Shown: positions 1 to 9,640 of the stretch, piece by piece
Layout: every line of letters begins with the position of its first letter
Position numbering within the stretch: position 1 is the first letter of the stretch
Assembly (NCBI GenBank): GCA_022508305.1
Contig: JAFLVM010000001.1
Coordinates: 437,347-501,346 of the forward strand
Length of the DNA: 64,000 nucleotides
Direction of reading: 5' to 3'
From: Clostridiales bacterium
GTDB lineage: Bacteria; Bacillota; Clostridia; Christensenellales; CAG-314
Notes under the pieces: generated by a model
Told to the model about the DNA's origin: nothing
Databases searched by the model: none
The model's input: the letters and a program-made list of their open reading frames with translations, nothing else
Made by a program: the position numbers and the translations under genes

Positions 1-583
1 TTTTGCTACTGGCGATTGAAACGATTTCGTCACCCACTCTCAACAGCGCAAAATCGTCAATTTCTTGAGTGATTTGACGTTTTTTCTCACCCCATGTCGC
101 ATTTTCGCCTAATGCTTCGTTCAAAAAATCGGTGTAAAGACGCGTTATTTCATCGGCGTCATGCAGCGTTGCCTGCTCTACGTTTGCCGTATCGCATGGA
201 TTTACTTTGTCGCAGTACATGACGTCCATTGACAGGTTGACTTTGTGACTGCCGCCGACAATTCGTTCGTATGCTTGCAGAAAAAGATCGGAAATGTCGT
301 ATGGCCCGATAGTACGGTTAAACTGCAATTTGTTTTTCGTAACGACCTGCGCAAACTCGTCAACACATCCCTCACTGCCGTACAAAACCAAAGGATAATC
401 GCCAACGTGGATTGCCAACAACAAGCTTCCGTCAACTTCTACACGTACGGCGTAATTGGTTTCGTCACACTGCTCAATCATATTGGCGTTGACTGCTAAA
501 AACATTGCGCCGAGTGGGTCGTTGCGAATTATATTCTGGTTTTCATCGAGGAACTCACGTCCCGTGGAATATAGTTTATACAT
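1..583 (-). CDS. GNAT-like N-acetyltransferase, 3' end cut off by window
   Basis: The frame from the ATG at 583 runs open for 194 codons to the left edge of the window, so the C-terminus is missing. The visible part has an N-terminal alpha/beta domain (about residues 1-130) followed by a segment (residues about 135-194) that resembles the start of an FR47/GNAT acetyltransferase domain: a short helix pair, then an acidic linker and a strand reading VGDEIVSIASS, the place where GNAT proteins have their first central beta-strands. The acetyl-CoA-binding P-loop would lie outside the window. No strong Shine-Dalgarno sequence precedes the start (only an A-rich AAGAAAA). It lies 34 bp after uvrB on the same strand and may be read through from it. 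The family is recognised from general pattern only; the substrate is unknown. Confidence 0.6.
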   Translation of the reverse strand, partial: MYKLYSTGREFLDENQNIIRNDPLGAMFLAVNANMIEQCDETNYAVRVEVDGSLLLAIHVGDYPLVLYGSEGCVDEFAQVVTKNKLQFNRTIGPYDISDLFLQAYERIVGGSHKVNLSMDVMYCDKVNPCDTANVEQATLHDADEITRLYTDFLNEALGENATWGEKKRQITQEIDDFALLRVGDEIVSIASSK

Positions 584-617
584 AATGTTTTCTTACACAA
601 TAATTTTGTAAACTGCT

Positions 618-2588
618 TCACGAGCCTCTTTTTTTGCGTTTCTCTTTTTCAAGCCGTTTTGTCAGTTGCACTACCTGCTCGCGAAGCTGAATCGCTTTTT
701 CAAAATCAAGTTGGTTGGCAGCGGTTTTCATACGCGCCGTTACGTTCTCGATTTCGCGTTCGAGATCCTTGACGGACATCGTGTCGTCGCCCTTTTGCGT
801 GATTTCGAGGGTGTTTTCCACCTCGTGCTCGATTGTTTTGGGCGTAATGTTATTTTCAACGTTGTACTCGTGTTGAATGCTTCTTCTGCGGTTTGTCTCG
901 CTTATCGCGCGCTGCATACTGTCGGTAATGACGTCGGCGTACATGATAACTCGCCCCTCGGCATTACGCGCAGCGCGACCTATCGTCTGTATGAGAGCCG
1001 TATCGCTACGCAAAAAGCCTTCCTTGTCGGCATCCAATATTGCAACAAGCTTGACTTGCGGCATATCTAAGCCCTCACGTAGCAGGTTAATACCTACAAG
1101 CACGTCAAACTCGCCTTTTTTGAGACCTGTCACGATTTCCACGCGCTCAAGAGTGTCAATTTCCGAGTGCATATACTTTACGCGCACGTCCTGCTTTGCC
1201 AAAAAGTCAGTGAGACTCTCCGCCATGCGTTTTGTTAAAGTTGTAACAAGCACGCGACCGCCATCTGTCACGACCTTGTGTATTTCGCCAAGCAAATCGT
1301 CAATTTGCCCCTCTACCTTGCGCACTTCCACCTGTGGGTCAAGTAATCCCGTCGGGCGAATGAGCTGTTCCACAACGTTGTCAGCGCGTTTGAGCTCGTA
1401 TTCGGCAGGTGTTGCGGAAACGCAAACAAGCTGACCTAACCTGCTGTCAAATTCGTCAAATGTAAGCGGGCGGTTGTCGTAGGCGCTCTTCAAGCGGAAA
1501 CCGTAACCTACAAGATTGACCTTGCGCGCTCTGTCGCCGTTGTACATACCGCGAATTTGCGGAATGGTCATGTGACTTTCGTCAATAAAGGTGATGAAGT
1601 CGTCGGGAAAGTAGTCAAGCAGCGTATACGGCGGTTGTCCCGCTTCACGACCGTCAAAGTAGCGTGAATAGTTCTCAATACCGCTACAGTAACCCATTTC
1701 CTGCATCATTTCGATGTCGTATGATACGCGCTGCTTCAACCGTTGCCCCTCTACGAGCTTATTCGTGTCCATGAAGTCGGCAACTTCCGTTTCCATGTCT
1801 GCCTTTATCTGTTGGAGTGCCTTATCCATTGTTATGCCCTCAACAACGTACTGGCTTGCAGGATAAATTGCCACGTGCAACAAATTTGCCACTACGTTAC
1901 CTGTGAGCGCGTCGATTTCCTGCAATTTTTCCACTTCGTCGCCCCAAAACTGTACCCGAATGGCGTGTTCGGAGTAAGACGCGGGGTAAATTTCCAACAC
2001 GTCGCCGCGCACGCGGAACGTGCCTCGGTGAAAGTCCATGTCGTTGCGGGTGTACTGTATGGAAATGAGCTTTTTGATTACGTCCTCGCGGCTCACCTCG
2101 TCGCCGGGGCGAAGGGACAGGCTCAACTTGTAGTACTCGGCAGGCGCGCCCAAGCCGTAAATGCAGGACACACTGGCAACCACTATCGTGTCGCGCCGTT
2201 CGAACAGGCTGCACGTTGCCGAGTGCCTCAAGCGGTCAATTTCGTCGTTGATGTCAATTTCCTTTTCAATGTACAGGTCGCGCGAGGGGATGTAGCTCTC
2301 AGGCATGTAATAATCGTAGTAGGAAACAAAAAACTCCACTCTGTTTTCGGGGAAAAACTCCCTAAACTCGTTGCAAAGCTGCGCCGCAAGGGTTTTGTTG
2401 TGGCATATTACCAGCGCAGGACGATTGACGTTGGCAATGATGTTTGCCATCGTAAACGTCTTGCCGCTACCGGTAACGCCGCGAAGCACTTGCGTTTGAA
2501 GTCCGTCGCGTATACCCTGCGTAAGCTCGGCTATTGCCTGCGGTTGATCGCCGCACGGCTTAAATTTTGAGTGAAGTTTGAAGTCCAT
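618..2588 (-). CDS. uvrB: UvrABC excinuclease subunit B
   Basis: UvrB is the damage-verification helicase of bacterial nucleotide excision repair: it is loaded by UvrA and recruits the nuclease UvrC. The 656-residue product has normal length. Walker A is GVTGSGKT (residues 37-44), the beta-hairpin that clamps one DNA strand is visible as [12 protein letters not shown], the DEAD-like Walker B appears as FIDESH, and helicase motif VI as QTIGRAARN. The C-terminal UVR domain (about 615-650) is the UvrC contact. The start is ATG with CGGAG upstream. uvrA and uvrC are not in the window. A perfect LexA-type box and a consensus sigma-A promoter lie immediately upstream, so this gene is very probably SOS-induced. 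Confidence 0.97.
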   Translation of the reverse strand: MDFKLHSKFKPCGDQPQAIAELTQGIRDGLQTQVLRGVTGSGKTFTMANIIANVNRPALVICHNKTLAAQLCNEFREFFPENRVEFFVSYYDYYMPESYIPSRDLYIEKEIDINDEIDRLRHSATCSLFERRDTIVVASVSCIYGLGAPAEYYKLSLSLRPGDEVSREDVIKKLISIQYTRNDMDFHRGTFRVRGDVLEIYPASYSEHAIRVQFWGDEVEKLQEIDALTGNVVANLLHVAIYPASQYVVEGITMDKALQQIKADMETEVADFMDTNKLVEGQRLKQRVSYDIEMMQEMGYCSGIENYSRYFDGREAGQPPYTLLDYFPDDFITFIDESHMTIPQIRGMYNGDRARKVNLVGYGFRLKSAYDNRPLTFDEFDSRLGQLVCVSATPAEYELKRADNVVEQLIRPTGLLDPQVEVRKVEGQIDDLLGEIHKVVTDGGRVLVTTLTKRMAESLTDFLAKQDVRVKYMHSEIDTLERVEIVTGLKKGEFDVLVGINLLREGLDMPQVKLVAILDADKEGFLRSDTALIQTIGRAARNAEGRVIMYADVITDSMQRAISETNRRRSIQHEYNVENNITPKTIEHEVENTLEITQKGDDTMSVKDLEREIENVTARMKTAANQLDFEKAIQLREQVVQLTKRLEKEKRKKRGS

Positions 2589-2614
2589 TTTTCTCCGAAT
2601 TTACAACAAAAATA

Positions 2615-2628
2615 CGAACATTTGTTCG
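2615..2628 (-). promoter_or_regulatory. LexA (SOS) operator of uvrB
   Basis: The sequence CGAACATTTGTTCG is a perfect 14-bp palindromic match to the Bacillus-type LexA box CGAAC-N4-GTTCG. It sits just downstream of the -10 element and covers the expected transcription start, where a bound repressor would block initiation. uvrB is a classical LexA target in Firmicutes. Confidence 0.9.
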
Positions 2629-2635
2629 TAAATGT

Positions 2636-2664
2636 ATTATAATTGAATTTTAATTGGTTGTCAA
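2636..2664 (-). promoter_or_regulatory. Consensus sigma-A promoter of uvrB
   Basis: The minus strand carries TTGACA (2659-2664), a 17-bp spacer and TATAAT (2636-2641), which is a perfect consensus promoter. Such a strong promoter is typical of genes normally held down by a repressor, here LexA. The predicted start is near 2629, about 40 nt before the uvrB ATG. Confidence 0.9.
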
Positions 2665-2753
2665 CCTATTATAGAAATTATCCCCTAAAATCAACGTCAT
2701 TTCGAGGCGGTTAAATGCGAAATAGGCGAGGTATACCGACACAGATTACCGTC

Positions 2754-3524
2754 TCAAACGTTTAGAGAATAGATTTCGTACAAGCCTTTGAGCGACAGCT
2801 CGCGGTCTATGTGATTGAACAGCGGTTCGATGTCGTAAAGCATTGTAGACATGCCGCCTGTTGCGATAATTGTCACTTTTTCCCACCCCATTTCCATTTT
2901 TATGCGTTCAATGAGGTATTTTACCTGCCCTACCGCGCCGTAAATTACACCGCTTTGAATCGCCTTGCGAGTAGACTGCGCCGTTGCCTTCGTGGGCGTT
3001 TCCAGTTCTACGCTCGGCAGTTTTGCCGTACAGCGTGCAAGGCTTTCCATCGTAGATTTTAGTCCGAGAGTGATTGCGCCGCCAACAAATTCTTTCTTTT
3101 CGTTCACCACGTTGAACGTTGTCGCCGTGCCGAAATCTACGAGAATGAACGGAGCGCCGTACTGCTTTTCAGCGGCAACGCAAGTGATAATTCTGTCGCT
3201 GCCAAGTTCGCGCGGATTTTCGTAGCGTATAGCCAAGCCCGTCTTTACACCAACTCCTACCACAAGCGGCTTGACTCCGAAAACGTACTGAATAACGTTT
3301 GTAAAAGTGTAGTCTAACTGCGGAATAACCGACGACACTATTGCGCCGTTGATGGACTTGACGTCAATTTTGTTGTAGGTTAGCAGTTGCAACAATAGCG
3401 CCACATATTCGTCAGACGTACGCTTGACGTCGGTGGACATTTTGAATGAATTTGACAGTTTGCCCGTGTCGTTAAACAAACCTATTTTTATATTAGTGTT
3501 ACCTATATCTACTGCAATTATCAT
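2754..3524 (-). CDS. coaX: Type III pantothenate kinase
   Basis: CoaX phosphorylates pantothenate in the first step of coenzyme A synthesis; type III enzymes belong to the ASKHA fold and use a monovalent cation. Diagnostic motifs are DIGNTNIKIG (residues 6-15), the NPRELGSDR segment with the likely catalytic Asp110, DFGTATT (130-136) and GGAITLG. From the ATG at 3524 the protein has 256 residues, normal for the family. Longer frames start upstream, but this start follows GAGGTGA and overlaps the stop of the preceding membrane transporter gene by ATGA, so the two are translationally coupled. The partnership with an ECF-type S component suggests that the imported vitamin is pantothenate. Confidence 0.95.
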   Translation of the reverse strand: MIIAVDIGNTNIKIGLFNDTGKLSNSFKMSTDVKRTSDEYVALLLQLLTYNKIDVKSINGAIVSSVIPQLDYTFTNVIQYVFGVKPLVVGVGVKTGLAIRYENPRELGSDRIITCVAAEKQYGAPFILVDFGTATTFNVVNEKKEFVGGAITLGLKSTMESLARCTAKLPSVELETPTKATAQSTRKAIQSGVIYGAVGQVKYLIERIKMEMGWEKVTIIATGGMSTMLYDIEPLFNHIDRELSLKGLYEIYSLNV

Positions 3525-4201
3525 GAGTTCACCTCGTCTTGTTCCTCTTTCGCGCGCTTCCAATTGTTTCCGTCAACACCCAGTTTCAGTCCTCTGCGAA
3601 CACCCAACACTATCAACGCCACAAAAGCAAGCGACACCAAATACTCGGGTACTATGTTAGTGACCAAGCAACCGTAAATAAGCGACCAAACCGCGTCGTT
3701 GGATATAGTTACGTGTTGTATAACCATGTACAAATATTTAGCCAAACGCAAAAAAGCGAAGAATAACACAGTGTTTAGTGCCAAGCCGACAAAGGTTGCC
3801 ACCGTGATACTGACGATTTGCCGCGTTCGTTTACTTGACACCTTGCGCGTAGCAAGTAAAAGTAACCTGTAAGCGCCAAACGCGCCCGTTGTCATCAAGA
3901 CGCGAGGGGGAATAGTAACTATAATCCAATATTGAGCGGGAAGCACTTGTCCCAACAGTACGCTTGGGAAAATAAATTCCTTGATAAATGATGCCAATCC
4001 GAAAAACAGCCCTGCCAAAACCGCCGTTGACCATTTGTTTTCCAAAAAACAAAAAGACAACGTGACCAGCAATACGCATACCGCCATAGAAAACGATATG
4101 GGTATAAAGCCAATCGCCTTGTCCAACATCATTGCAACAAACGTTGTTGCAAACATAATTGCATACTGCGCAATTTTGAAAGCTTTGCTATTGTTTACCA
4201 T
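3521..4201 (-). CDS. ECF transporter S component, probably pantothenate (PanT-like)
   Basis: This 226-residue protein is strongly hydrophobic, with about six membrane segments, and shows the layout of the substrate-binding S component of energy-coupling factor transporters. The ATG at 4201 is preferred because AGGAG lies five bases upstream; an in-frame extension to 4285 adds residues with no ribosome site. It overlaps coaX by four bases, so the two are co-expressed. No EcfA/EcfT genes are in the window, which is usual for S components that share a common energising module. The substrate is inferred only from the neighbour. The C-terminus is a short charged tail. Confidence 0.75.
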   Translation of the reverse strand: MVNNSKAFKIAQYAIMFATTFVAMMLDKAIGFIPISFSMAVCVLLVTLSFCFLENKWSTAVLAGLFFGLASFIKEFIFPSVLLGQVLPAQYWIIVTIPPRVLMTTGAFGAYRLLLLATRKVSSKRTRQIVSITVATFVGLALNTVLFFAFLRLAKYLYMVIQHVTISNDAVWSLIYGCLVTNIVPEYLVSLAFVALIVLGVRRGLKLGVDGNNWKRAKEEQDEVNS

Positions 4202-4299
4202 AAAAACTCCTATTTCGTCCACGGTGGGTACGAATATCTTTTTAGGTAAAAAGATAAAAAGTTGAAGTATCGTTTGATTACTCAATACGACCTAAAAGT

Positions 4300-4328
4300 A
4301 TTCTACCATATTATCGGTAAAAATACAA
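4300..4328 (-). promoter_or_regulatory. Promoter of the ECF transporter-coaX operon
   Basis: The minus strand has TTGTAT (4323-4328), a 17-bp spacer and TAGAAT (4300-4305) with an extended-10 TGG in front. This predicts a leader of about 90 nt before the transporter ATG. The leader contains a hairpin, TATCTTTTT-acct-AAAAAGATA, about 30 nt before the start. I do not recognise a riboswitch in it. Confidence 0.6.
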
Positions 4329-4360
4329 ATATATATTATTTAATTAGAGTATTTTTGGTT

Positions 4361-4397
4361 AAATAAAAATGCGCCCTTAACGATAATTAGGGCGCAT
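4361..4397 (-). terminator. Rho-independent terminator after engB
   Basis: On the minus strand the 9-bp stem ATGCGCCCT / AGGGCGCAT with an 11-nt loop is followed by TTTTTATTT. It ends the lon-engB transcript and separates it from the transporter-coaX operon. Confidence 0.9.
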
Positions 4398-4435
4398 TGT
4401 GATTTTGTATGGAAATTTAATTTTGAGTAGTTCTT

Positions 4436-5071
4436 TTAATCTTCTGAATTGTCGCTGTCAATATGTAAAATATCGCGGTGAGCGGTCAAAATTTGCTCCA
4501 TTTTCGCGAGCACCGCTTCTTTGCCCGTCTTGTTGGTAGACGATACGGGAAGAACGTTACCTTCGCCCACCTTGAAAAAGCTTGCTATTGCCCGACAACG
4601 GTTTTTAACTTGACTTTTGGAAATCTTGTCCGCCTTGGTGGCAACGATAGTGAAGGGAACGTTGTTGTGGAACATATAGTTGTACATCGTTACGTCGTCG
4701 CGCGTGGGTTCGTGGCGAATGTCCACCAAAAAGAATACGTGCGCGAGCATTTTTTCATTGGCAAGGTACTTTTCCAACAAATCCGCCCACTTGAGTTTTT
4801 CCTCGTCGGACACCTTTGCAAAGCCGTATCCCGGTAAATCTGCAAGCAAAAATTCCTCGGCGCCCTCGTTAATCAAAAAGTAATTGATGAGGCGAGTTCT
4901 GCCGGGGAGTTTTGAGGTGCGGGCAAGCTTGCCGTCGTTGACAAGATAGTTGATGAAACTGCTCTTGCCAACGTTGGATTTGCCCGCTACCGCTATTTGG
5001 GGCAGGTCAGACACGATACATTGCGAGTACGTCGCCGCCCCCTTGATATATGAGGATTTTTTAATGACCAT
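4436..5071 (-). CDS. engB: Ribosome biogenesis GTPase EngB (YsxC/YihA)
   Basis: EngB is an essential TRAFAC GTPase needed for assembly of the large ribosomal subunit. The G1 loop is GKSNVGKSS near residue 31, the switch I region PGRTRLINYF follows, G3 is DLPGYG, G4 is TKAD and G5 is VSS. From the ATG at 5071 the protein has 211 residues, starting MVIKKSSYIKGA like other family members; an upstream GTG at 5122 would add 17 residues atypical of the family. It follows lon by about 70 bp, and the lon-ysxC pairing is conserved in Firmicutes. The acidic C-terminal tail is short. Transcription probably comes from lon. Confidence 0.94.
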   Translation of the reverse strand: MVIKKSSYIKGAATYSQCIVSDLPQIAVAGKSNVGKSSFINYLVNDGKLARTSKLPGRTRLINYFLINEGAEEFLLADLPGYGFAKVSDEEKLKWADLLEKYLANEKMLAHVFFLVDIRHEPTRDDVTMYNYMFHNNVPFTIVATKADKISKSQVKNRCRAIASFFKVGEGNVLPVSSTNKTGKEAVLAKMEQILTAHRDILHIDSDNSED

Positions 5072-5140
5072 ATATTTTTCTTTAAATGAGTAAGATATTC
5101 GCAAACAAAGTGTAAATTTCACTCGCTGCTGTTTTCACAT

Positions 5141-7447
5141 TCACAGTAAAGCATTCTCATAGACGGTCTTGATGTCGTCTGCGAGTACGAATTCAATACT
5201 GTCCTTGACTTCTTTTGGGATTTCCTCAAGATCCTTGGCGTTATCTTTGGGAATGATAACCTTCTTTATGCCAAGGCGATAAGCAGCAAGCGTTTTTTCA
5301 CGAAGACCGCCAATTGGTAGCACTTTGCCGCGTAACGTAATTTCGCCCGTCATTGCTACCTTGCCCGATACGGGTTTACCTGAGAAAGCTGACATTACGA
5401 CCGTCGCCATAGTTACGCCTGCGCTCGGTCCGTCCTTGGGAATTGCCCCCTCGGGTACGTGTATGTGAATGTCCGTCTTTTCAAACGCCGATTTGTCAAT
5501 TCCGTATTCGTCGGCGAGGCTCTTTACAAGTGAAATTGCCGTACGGGCAGATTCCTTCATGACGTCGCCGAGGTTACCCGTCAGCTGAACGTCGCCTTTT
5601 CCTTGGAACAGGGTCGCGTCAACGTTCAACGTTACGCCACCGACACGCGTCCAAGCAAGACCTCTTGCGCTACCTACCGTGTCGTCAATCAGACCCATTT
5701 CGTCCTTGTGTTTTTCCACGCCGAGGTACTCTTTGAGGTTGTCGGAAGTGATTGTCACCTTGGTATTGGGGTTTTCCACAAGTTTCAGCGCCACCTTGCG
5801 GCAAATCGCGGCAATTTCGCGTTCGAGACTTCTTACGCCCGATTCACTGGTGTAACGCTCGATGATTTTGCCGTAGGTTTCGTCGGAAATCTCAATAGCG
5901 CCCTCGGGAATACCGTGCAGCACCATGTTCTTTTTCAAGAGATACCTGTTGGCTATTGCAATCTTCTCAAGCTCGGTGTAGCCGGACAACTCGATGATTT
6001 CCATACGGTCCAAGAGAGGCTCGGGAATGTCGTCAGTTGCGTTTGCCGTGCATACGAACAACACCTTGCTTAGGTCGTACGGCACTTCAAGATAGTGGTC
6101 GGTAAAGCTGAAGTTTTGTTCGGGGTCAAGCACCTCAAGCATAGCGCTTGCGGGGTCGCCTCGGTTGTCCTTGCCCATCTTGTCTATTTCGTCAAGCAGC
6201 AACACGGGATTGATGCAATCCGCCTGCTTCATCATGTAAATGATTTTGCCGGGGATTGCGCCAACGTAGGTGCGACGGTGTCCGCGGATCTCCGCTTCGT
6301 CTCTTACGCCACCCAAGCTTACGCGCAGATATTTGCGGTCAAGCGCGCGGGCAATGCTGCGAACGATTGAGGTTTTTCCCACCCCAGGTGGCCCAACGAA
6401 ACACAAAATGGGACCGTTGAGCTTGCCTGTCAGCTGCATGACGGCAAGGTATTCCACTATTCTGTCCTTAATCTTTTCCAAACCGTAGTGATCCTCGTCA
6501 AGAATTTGGCGGGCAAGGTTCAAGTCCTTGTTGTCCGTCGTTTCCTTGCTCCAAGGCACGTCGCAAAGCCAATCGAGATAGTTGCGAATGACTGCCGCGT
6601 CAGGTGAAGTAGGCGACATTTTGGACAAACGGTTGAGTTCCTTCGTTGCCTTCGTCGCAACCTCTTCGGGCATACCGCTCGCTTTAATTCTGTCGAGATA
6701 ATCCTGCTTCTCGTTGGCGTCCTCGCCAAGTTCGGCAGAGATTGCCTTCATTTGCTCTCTGAGGTAGTATTCCTTTTGACCAGACTGCACCTGCTGCTTT
6801 ACGCGGTTGGCAATGCGCTTTTCGGCGTTTGCAAAATCCAACTCCGCAACGATATACGCGCAAATTCGTTCCATACGCGCGTCCACGTCCGTTTCCTCCA
6901 AAATTGCCTGACGCTCTTGTAGACGTGTGACTATCTCGTTTGCGACCACGTTGGTAAAAGCAAGGTAGTCTACTTGCTGACCGACGTAAAAGTTTTTAAG
7001 TTCAACTTTAGCGATGTTTTTGTTTATTTCCGCATACTTGCCAATGTAGTTCAGCGTTTGCTCGAACAACGCGCGCGATTCGCTGCCGTTTCCGCAGGTG
7101 AAGTCCAGCGTTTCTACGTTGGCGAAAATAATGTTGTCGCTAAAAGACCAATGGGTGATTTTGCCCACGTCAAAGGTGCGAGCCATGACTGTAGTCGCTT
7201 CAACAGTCGCGCTCTCCACCGACGCAATTTCCGCAACGACGCCCACGCCGTAGAAATCCGTAGTTACGGTGGGTTTCGCCTTGGAGCCGTCAATTTGACT
7301 CACCATTAAAAATTTGCCGCCGTTTTCCAACGCGTATTTCAACGCATTACGTGAAATTTCCCGCGCAACCTCTACCTTTGCGCGAATATTCGGGAAAAAG
7401 AAATTTCCCCTCATAGCCAATACGGGTAAATTACTGTATTCTGTCAA
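5141..7447 (-). CDS. lon: ATP-dependent protease Lon (LonA type)
   Basis: Lon is a soluble hexameric AAA+ serine protease that degrades misfolded and regulatory proteins. An N-terminal LON substrate domain comes first, then coiled coil (about 190-290), the AAA+ module with Walker [10 protein letters not shown] and Walker B LLLDEIDK, and a C-terminal protease domain with the Ser in PKDGPSAGV and the Lys in [10 protein letters not shown] chose the TTG at 7447 because AGAGAGG lies upstream at good spacing; the GTG at 7471 would add eight residues without a ribosome site. Length (about 768) is normal. It belongs to a proteostasis cluster with clpX, clpP and tig, and engB follows it. Confidence 0.95.
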   Translation of the reverse strand: MTEYSNLPVLAMRGNFFFPNIRAKVEVAREISRNALKYALENGGKFLMVSQIDGSKAKPTVTTDFYGVGVVAEIASVESATVEATTVMARTFDVGKITHWSFSDNIIFANVETLDFTCGNGSESRALFEQTLNYIGKYAEINKNIAKVELKNFYVGQQVDYLAFTNVVANEIVTRLQERQAILEETDVDARMERICAYIVAELDFANAEKRIANRVKQQVQSGQKEYYLREQMKAISAELGEDANEKQDYLDRIKASGMPEEVATKATKELNRLSKMSPTSPDAAVIRNYLDWLCDVPWSKETTDNKDLNLARQILDEDHYGLEKIKDRIVEYLAVMQLTGKLNGPILCFVGPPGVGKTSIVRSIARALDRKYLRVSLGGVRDEAEIRGHRRTYVGAIPGKIIYMMKQADCINPVLLLDEIDKMGKDNRGDPASAMLEVLDPEQNFSFTDHYLEVPYDLSKVLFVCTANATDDIPEPLLDRMEIIELSGYTELEKIAIANRYLLKKNMVLHGIPEGAIEISDETYGKIIERYTSESGVRSLEREIAAICRKVALKLVENPNTKVTITSDNLKEYLGVEKHKDEMGLIDDTVGSARGLAWTRVGGVTLNVDATLFQGKGDVQLTGNLGDVMKESARTAISLVKSLADEYGIDKSAFEKTDIHIHVPEGAIPKDGPSAGVTMATVVMSAFSGKPVSGKVAMTGEITLRGKVLPIGGLREKTLAAYRLGIKKVIIPKDNAKDLEEIPKEVKDSIEFVLADDIKTVYENALL

Positions 7448-7485
7448 AATGTACACCTCTCTGTTCGGCACTGCAGCCGAGAGTA

Positions 7486-7514
7486 TTTTTACGTTAGTTT
7501 GCGCTATTGCTCAA
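7486..7514 (-). promoter_or_regulatory. Likely promoter of lon-engB
   Basis: The minus strand has TTGAGC (7509-7514), a 17-bp spacer and TAAAAA (7486-7491), predicting a leader of about 30 nt before the chosen TTG start. No CIRCE or CtsR-like operator was seen next to it. Confidence 0.5.
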
Positions 7515-7593
7515 TTATTATTGTGTTTGAGCGACAACTTTCTGCAAAAATTTCGTGAATATCATTATAAATTAAAAATTATTTTATTGCAAC

Positions 7594-7624
7594 AAAAAAT
7601 GCCACACTGACATAAAGTGCGGCA
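7594..7624 (-). terminator. Terminator after clpX
   Basis: On the minus strand the stem TGCCGCACT / AGTGTGGCA (one G-U type mismatch) with a 7-nt loop is followed by TTTTTTG. It lies about 80 nt after the clpX stop, just beyond a short repeat element. Confidence 0.85.
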
Positions 7625-7643
7625 TTTATAATTTTGTTATTGC

Positions 7644-7698
7644 TTGCCTCATCGCCGAGGGGTGAAGTGAAGCCGTTTTTAGCGGAATGTCCGAGCCT
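7644..7698. repeat. Short dispersed repeat at the clpX 3' end
   Basis: On the plus strand this stretch contains TTGCCTCATCGCCGAGG followed by GAAGTGAAGCC, TTTTT, GGAATG and CCGAGCCT. The second half recurs with few differences at 30831-30866, and the first half recurs near 43132 and, more weakly, near 27565. All copies sit at the 3' ends of minus-strand genes in the same orientation. Confidence 0.65.
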
Positions 7699-7702
7699 CG
7701 CC

Positions 7703-8923
7703 TTAACTGACTCGGCGAGTGATTTGCGGCTCGTTTTTGCCTTCCACGCTTTGGCGGGTTATGCGTACTCTCTCAACGTCACCGCGAGAGGGCGCGTCAT
7801 ACATGCAATTGAGCATGAGATTTTCCAAAACCGAGCGCAATCCGCGAGCGCCTGTTTTCAAACGCATGGACTTTTCCGCAATGGCGGCAAGCGCGTCGTC
7901 GTCAAAATCCAATTCGATGCCGTCAATTTTGAAGAGCTTTTTGTACTGCTTGACAAGGCAGTTTTTTGGCTCGGTGAGAATTTTGACAAGCGCTTTTTCG
8001 TTTAGCGGTGAAAGTCCGACGGTTATCGGTAATCTACCCACGAACTCGGGAATAAGTCCAAACTTGATGAAGTCCTGCGGTTGCAAGTTCTTGACAAGCT
8101 CGGCGTGGTCAATTTCCTCGGCGCTCTTGATTTGGTTTCCAAATCCCAAACCCGCGCCCTGTTGACGTTTTTCCGCAATTTTGTCCAGTCCAACGAATGC
8201 GCCACCGCAAATAAACAAAATGTTGGTGGTGTCTATTGCAATGCTCTCCGCCTGCGGGTGCTTGCGTCCGCCTTGCGGGGGAACGTTTGCAACGGTGCTT
8301 TCAATGATTTTCAAAAGAGCCTGTTGTACTCCCTCGCCTGATACGTCGCGAGTGATGGACACGTTTTCCGTCTTTTTGGCAATTTTGTCAATTTCGTCAA
8401 TGTAGATAATGCCGCGTTCTGCCTTTGCAATGTCGTAGTCGGCGGCTTGAATTAGCTTGAGCAAAATGTTTTCCACGTCCTCGCCTACGTAACCCGCTTC
8501 AGTCAAAGTAGTTGCATCGGCGACGGCAAAGGGTACGTCCAAAATTTTGGCGAGAGTCTTGGCAAGCAAGGTCTTGCCGCAACCCGTGGGTCCCAGCATG
8601 AGAATGTTACTTTTTTCCAATTCCACTTCGTCGTCGCTGCTGTTAGACTCGGCGTACAGCACGCGCTTGTAGTGATTGTACACTGCAACCGCAAGAGTTT
8701 TCTTAGCGTTGTCCTGTCCAACTACGTACTTGTCCAGCTCCGCCTTGATTTCGTCCGGCTTGGGCAATTTGATTTCAGTATCGGTAGCGTTACCTACGGA
8801 TTCGCTGTCAATGATTGTCAAACAAGTGTCCACACACTCGTCGCATATACACACGCCGCTTGGTCCTGCAAGCAGCTTTTTTACTTGATCCTCACTTTTG
8901 CCGCAAAAAGAACAATGTTGCAT
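7703..8923 (-). CDS. clpX: ATP-dependent Clp protease ATP-binding subunit ClpX
   Basis: ClpX is the AAA+ unfoldase that feeds ssrA-tagged and other substrates into ClpP. The N-terminal zinc-binding domain has Cys4, Cys7, Cys27 and Cys30. Walker A is GPTGCGKT, the pore-1 loop GYVGED, Walker [10 protein letters not shown], the RKH loop is GRKHPQ, and sensor 2 is TGARGLR. Length (406) is slightly short of the usual 415-425, with a brief C-terminal tail. Start ATG follows AGGAG. The gene lies 36 bp downstream of clpP, and the gap is filled by the dispersed motif described at 8932-8958. Confidence 0.97.
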   Translation of the reverse strand: MQHCSFCGKSEDQVKKLLAGPSGVCICDECVDTCLTIIDSESVGNATDTEIKLPKPDEIKAELDKYVVGQDNAKKTLAVAVYNHYKRVLYAESNSSDDEVELEKSNILMLGPTGCGKTLLAKTLAKILDVPFAVADATTLTEAGYVGEDVENILLKLIQAADYDIAKAERGIIYIDEIDKIAKKTENVSITRDVSGEGVQQALLKIIESTVANVPPQGGRKHPQAESIAIDTTNILFICGGAFVGLDKIAEKRQQGAGLGFGNQIKSAEEIDHAELVKNLQPQDFIKFGLIPEFVGRLPITVGLSPLNEKALVKILTEPKNCLVKQYKKLFKIDGIELDFDDDALAAIAEKSMRLKTGARGLRSVLENLMLNCMYDAPSRGDVERVRITRQSVEGKNEPQITRRVS

Positions 8924-8931
8924 TTCTTCTC

Positions 8932-8958
8932 CTTTTTCCTACCCCATGTCAATTTTTT
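8932..8958 (-). repeat. Copy of the dispersed ATGGGGTGGGAAAAA motif (clpP-clpX gap)
   Basis: The minus strand reads TTGACATGGGGTAGGAAAAA with A-rich flanks. Similar sequences occur near 80-106, 2877-2901, 6373-6392, 11648-11674, 16397-16424, 21188-21213 and 22164-22189 in the same orientation, and near 19893-19918 in the opposite one. This copy and those near 16.4 and 22.2 kb lie in non-coding DNA. Confidence 0.6.
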
Positions 8959-8959
8959 G

Positions 8960-9544
8960 CTACTTACGAGTGTAGAAAACCTTGTCTACGATACCGTAGT
9001 CTTTGGCTTCTTCAGCCGTGAGATAGTTGTCACGGTCGGTGTCGCGCTCCACGACTTCTACGGGCTTACCAACGTTGTCGGCAAGAAGCTTGTTGAGCTT
9101 TTGTTTGATTTTGAGCAGTTGCCGCGTTTGAATTTCCACGTCGGACGCTTGACCTTGCGAGCCACCCAAAACTTGATGAATCATAATCTCGCTGTTTGGC
9201 AAAGCAAAGCGTTTTCCCTTAGCGCCGCTGGACAGCAAAAACGCACCCATGCTTGCAGCCATGCCGATACAAATAGTAGACACGTCACAACGGATGTACT
9301 TCATTGTGTCGTAGATTGCCAATCCCGCAGTAACCTCTCCGCCGGGGCTGTTGATGTACAGTGAAATGTCCTTCGTCGGGTCCTTGGACTCAAGGTAGAT
9401 GAGTTGCGCAACGACGAGGTTGGCAAGCTCGTTTGTAATTTGACCGGACAAAAACACCACTCTGTCTTCGAGTAGACGGGAATATATGTCAAAGCTTCTT
9501 TCGCCGCTATCCGTGCGGTCTACAACCATTGGTATAAGTGTCAT
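8960..9544 (-). CDS. clpP: ATP-dependent Clp protease proteolytic subunit
   Basis: ClpP forms the 14-subunit proteolytic chamber used by ClpX. The catalytic triad is visible: Ser98 in GMAASMG, His123 in EIMIHQ and an Asp in ERDTDRDN (about 172). Length 194 is standard and there is no propeptide of note. Start ATG follows AGGAG. It sits between tig and clpX in the order tig-clpP-clpX, which is conserved in many bacteria. Confidence 0.98.
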   Translation of the reverse strand: MTLIPMVVDRTDSGERSFDIYSRLLEDRVVFLSGQITNELANLVVAQLIYLESKDPTKDISLYINSPGGEVTAGLAIYDTMKYIRCDVSTICIGMAASMGAFLLSSGAKGKRFALPNSEIMIHQVLGGSQGQASDVEIQTRQLLKIKQKLNKLLADNVGKPVEVVERDTDRDNYLTAEEAKDYGIVDKVFYTRK

Positions 9545-9597
9545 TTTTCTCTCCTAAATAAAGCCACGCAATACTTGCAAATTAAATTTTGAGTGTA

Positions 9598-9627
9598 AAC
9601 GTCGGGAAAAGAATTTTGCCCGACGTT
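9598..9627 (-). terminator. Hairpin between tig and clpP (weak terminator or attenuator)
   Basis: The minus strand has a 9-bp stem AACGTCGGG / CCCGACGTT with a 12-nt loop, followed only by TTTACA. The short T-run suggests partial termination, which would set the ratio of tig to clpPX. Confidence 0.5.
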
Positions 9628-9640
9628 ATCTGTTGTGTAA

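Noticed and set aside
4202-4293. Vitamin riboswitch in the leader of the ECF transporter-coaX operon
   Set aside because: Only a simple AT-rich hairpin is visible; none of the TPP, FMN, cobalamin, THF or preQ1 cores can be seen.
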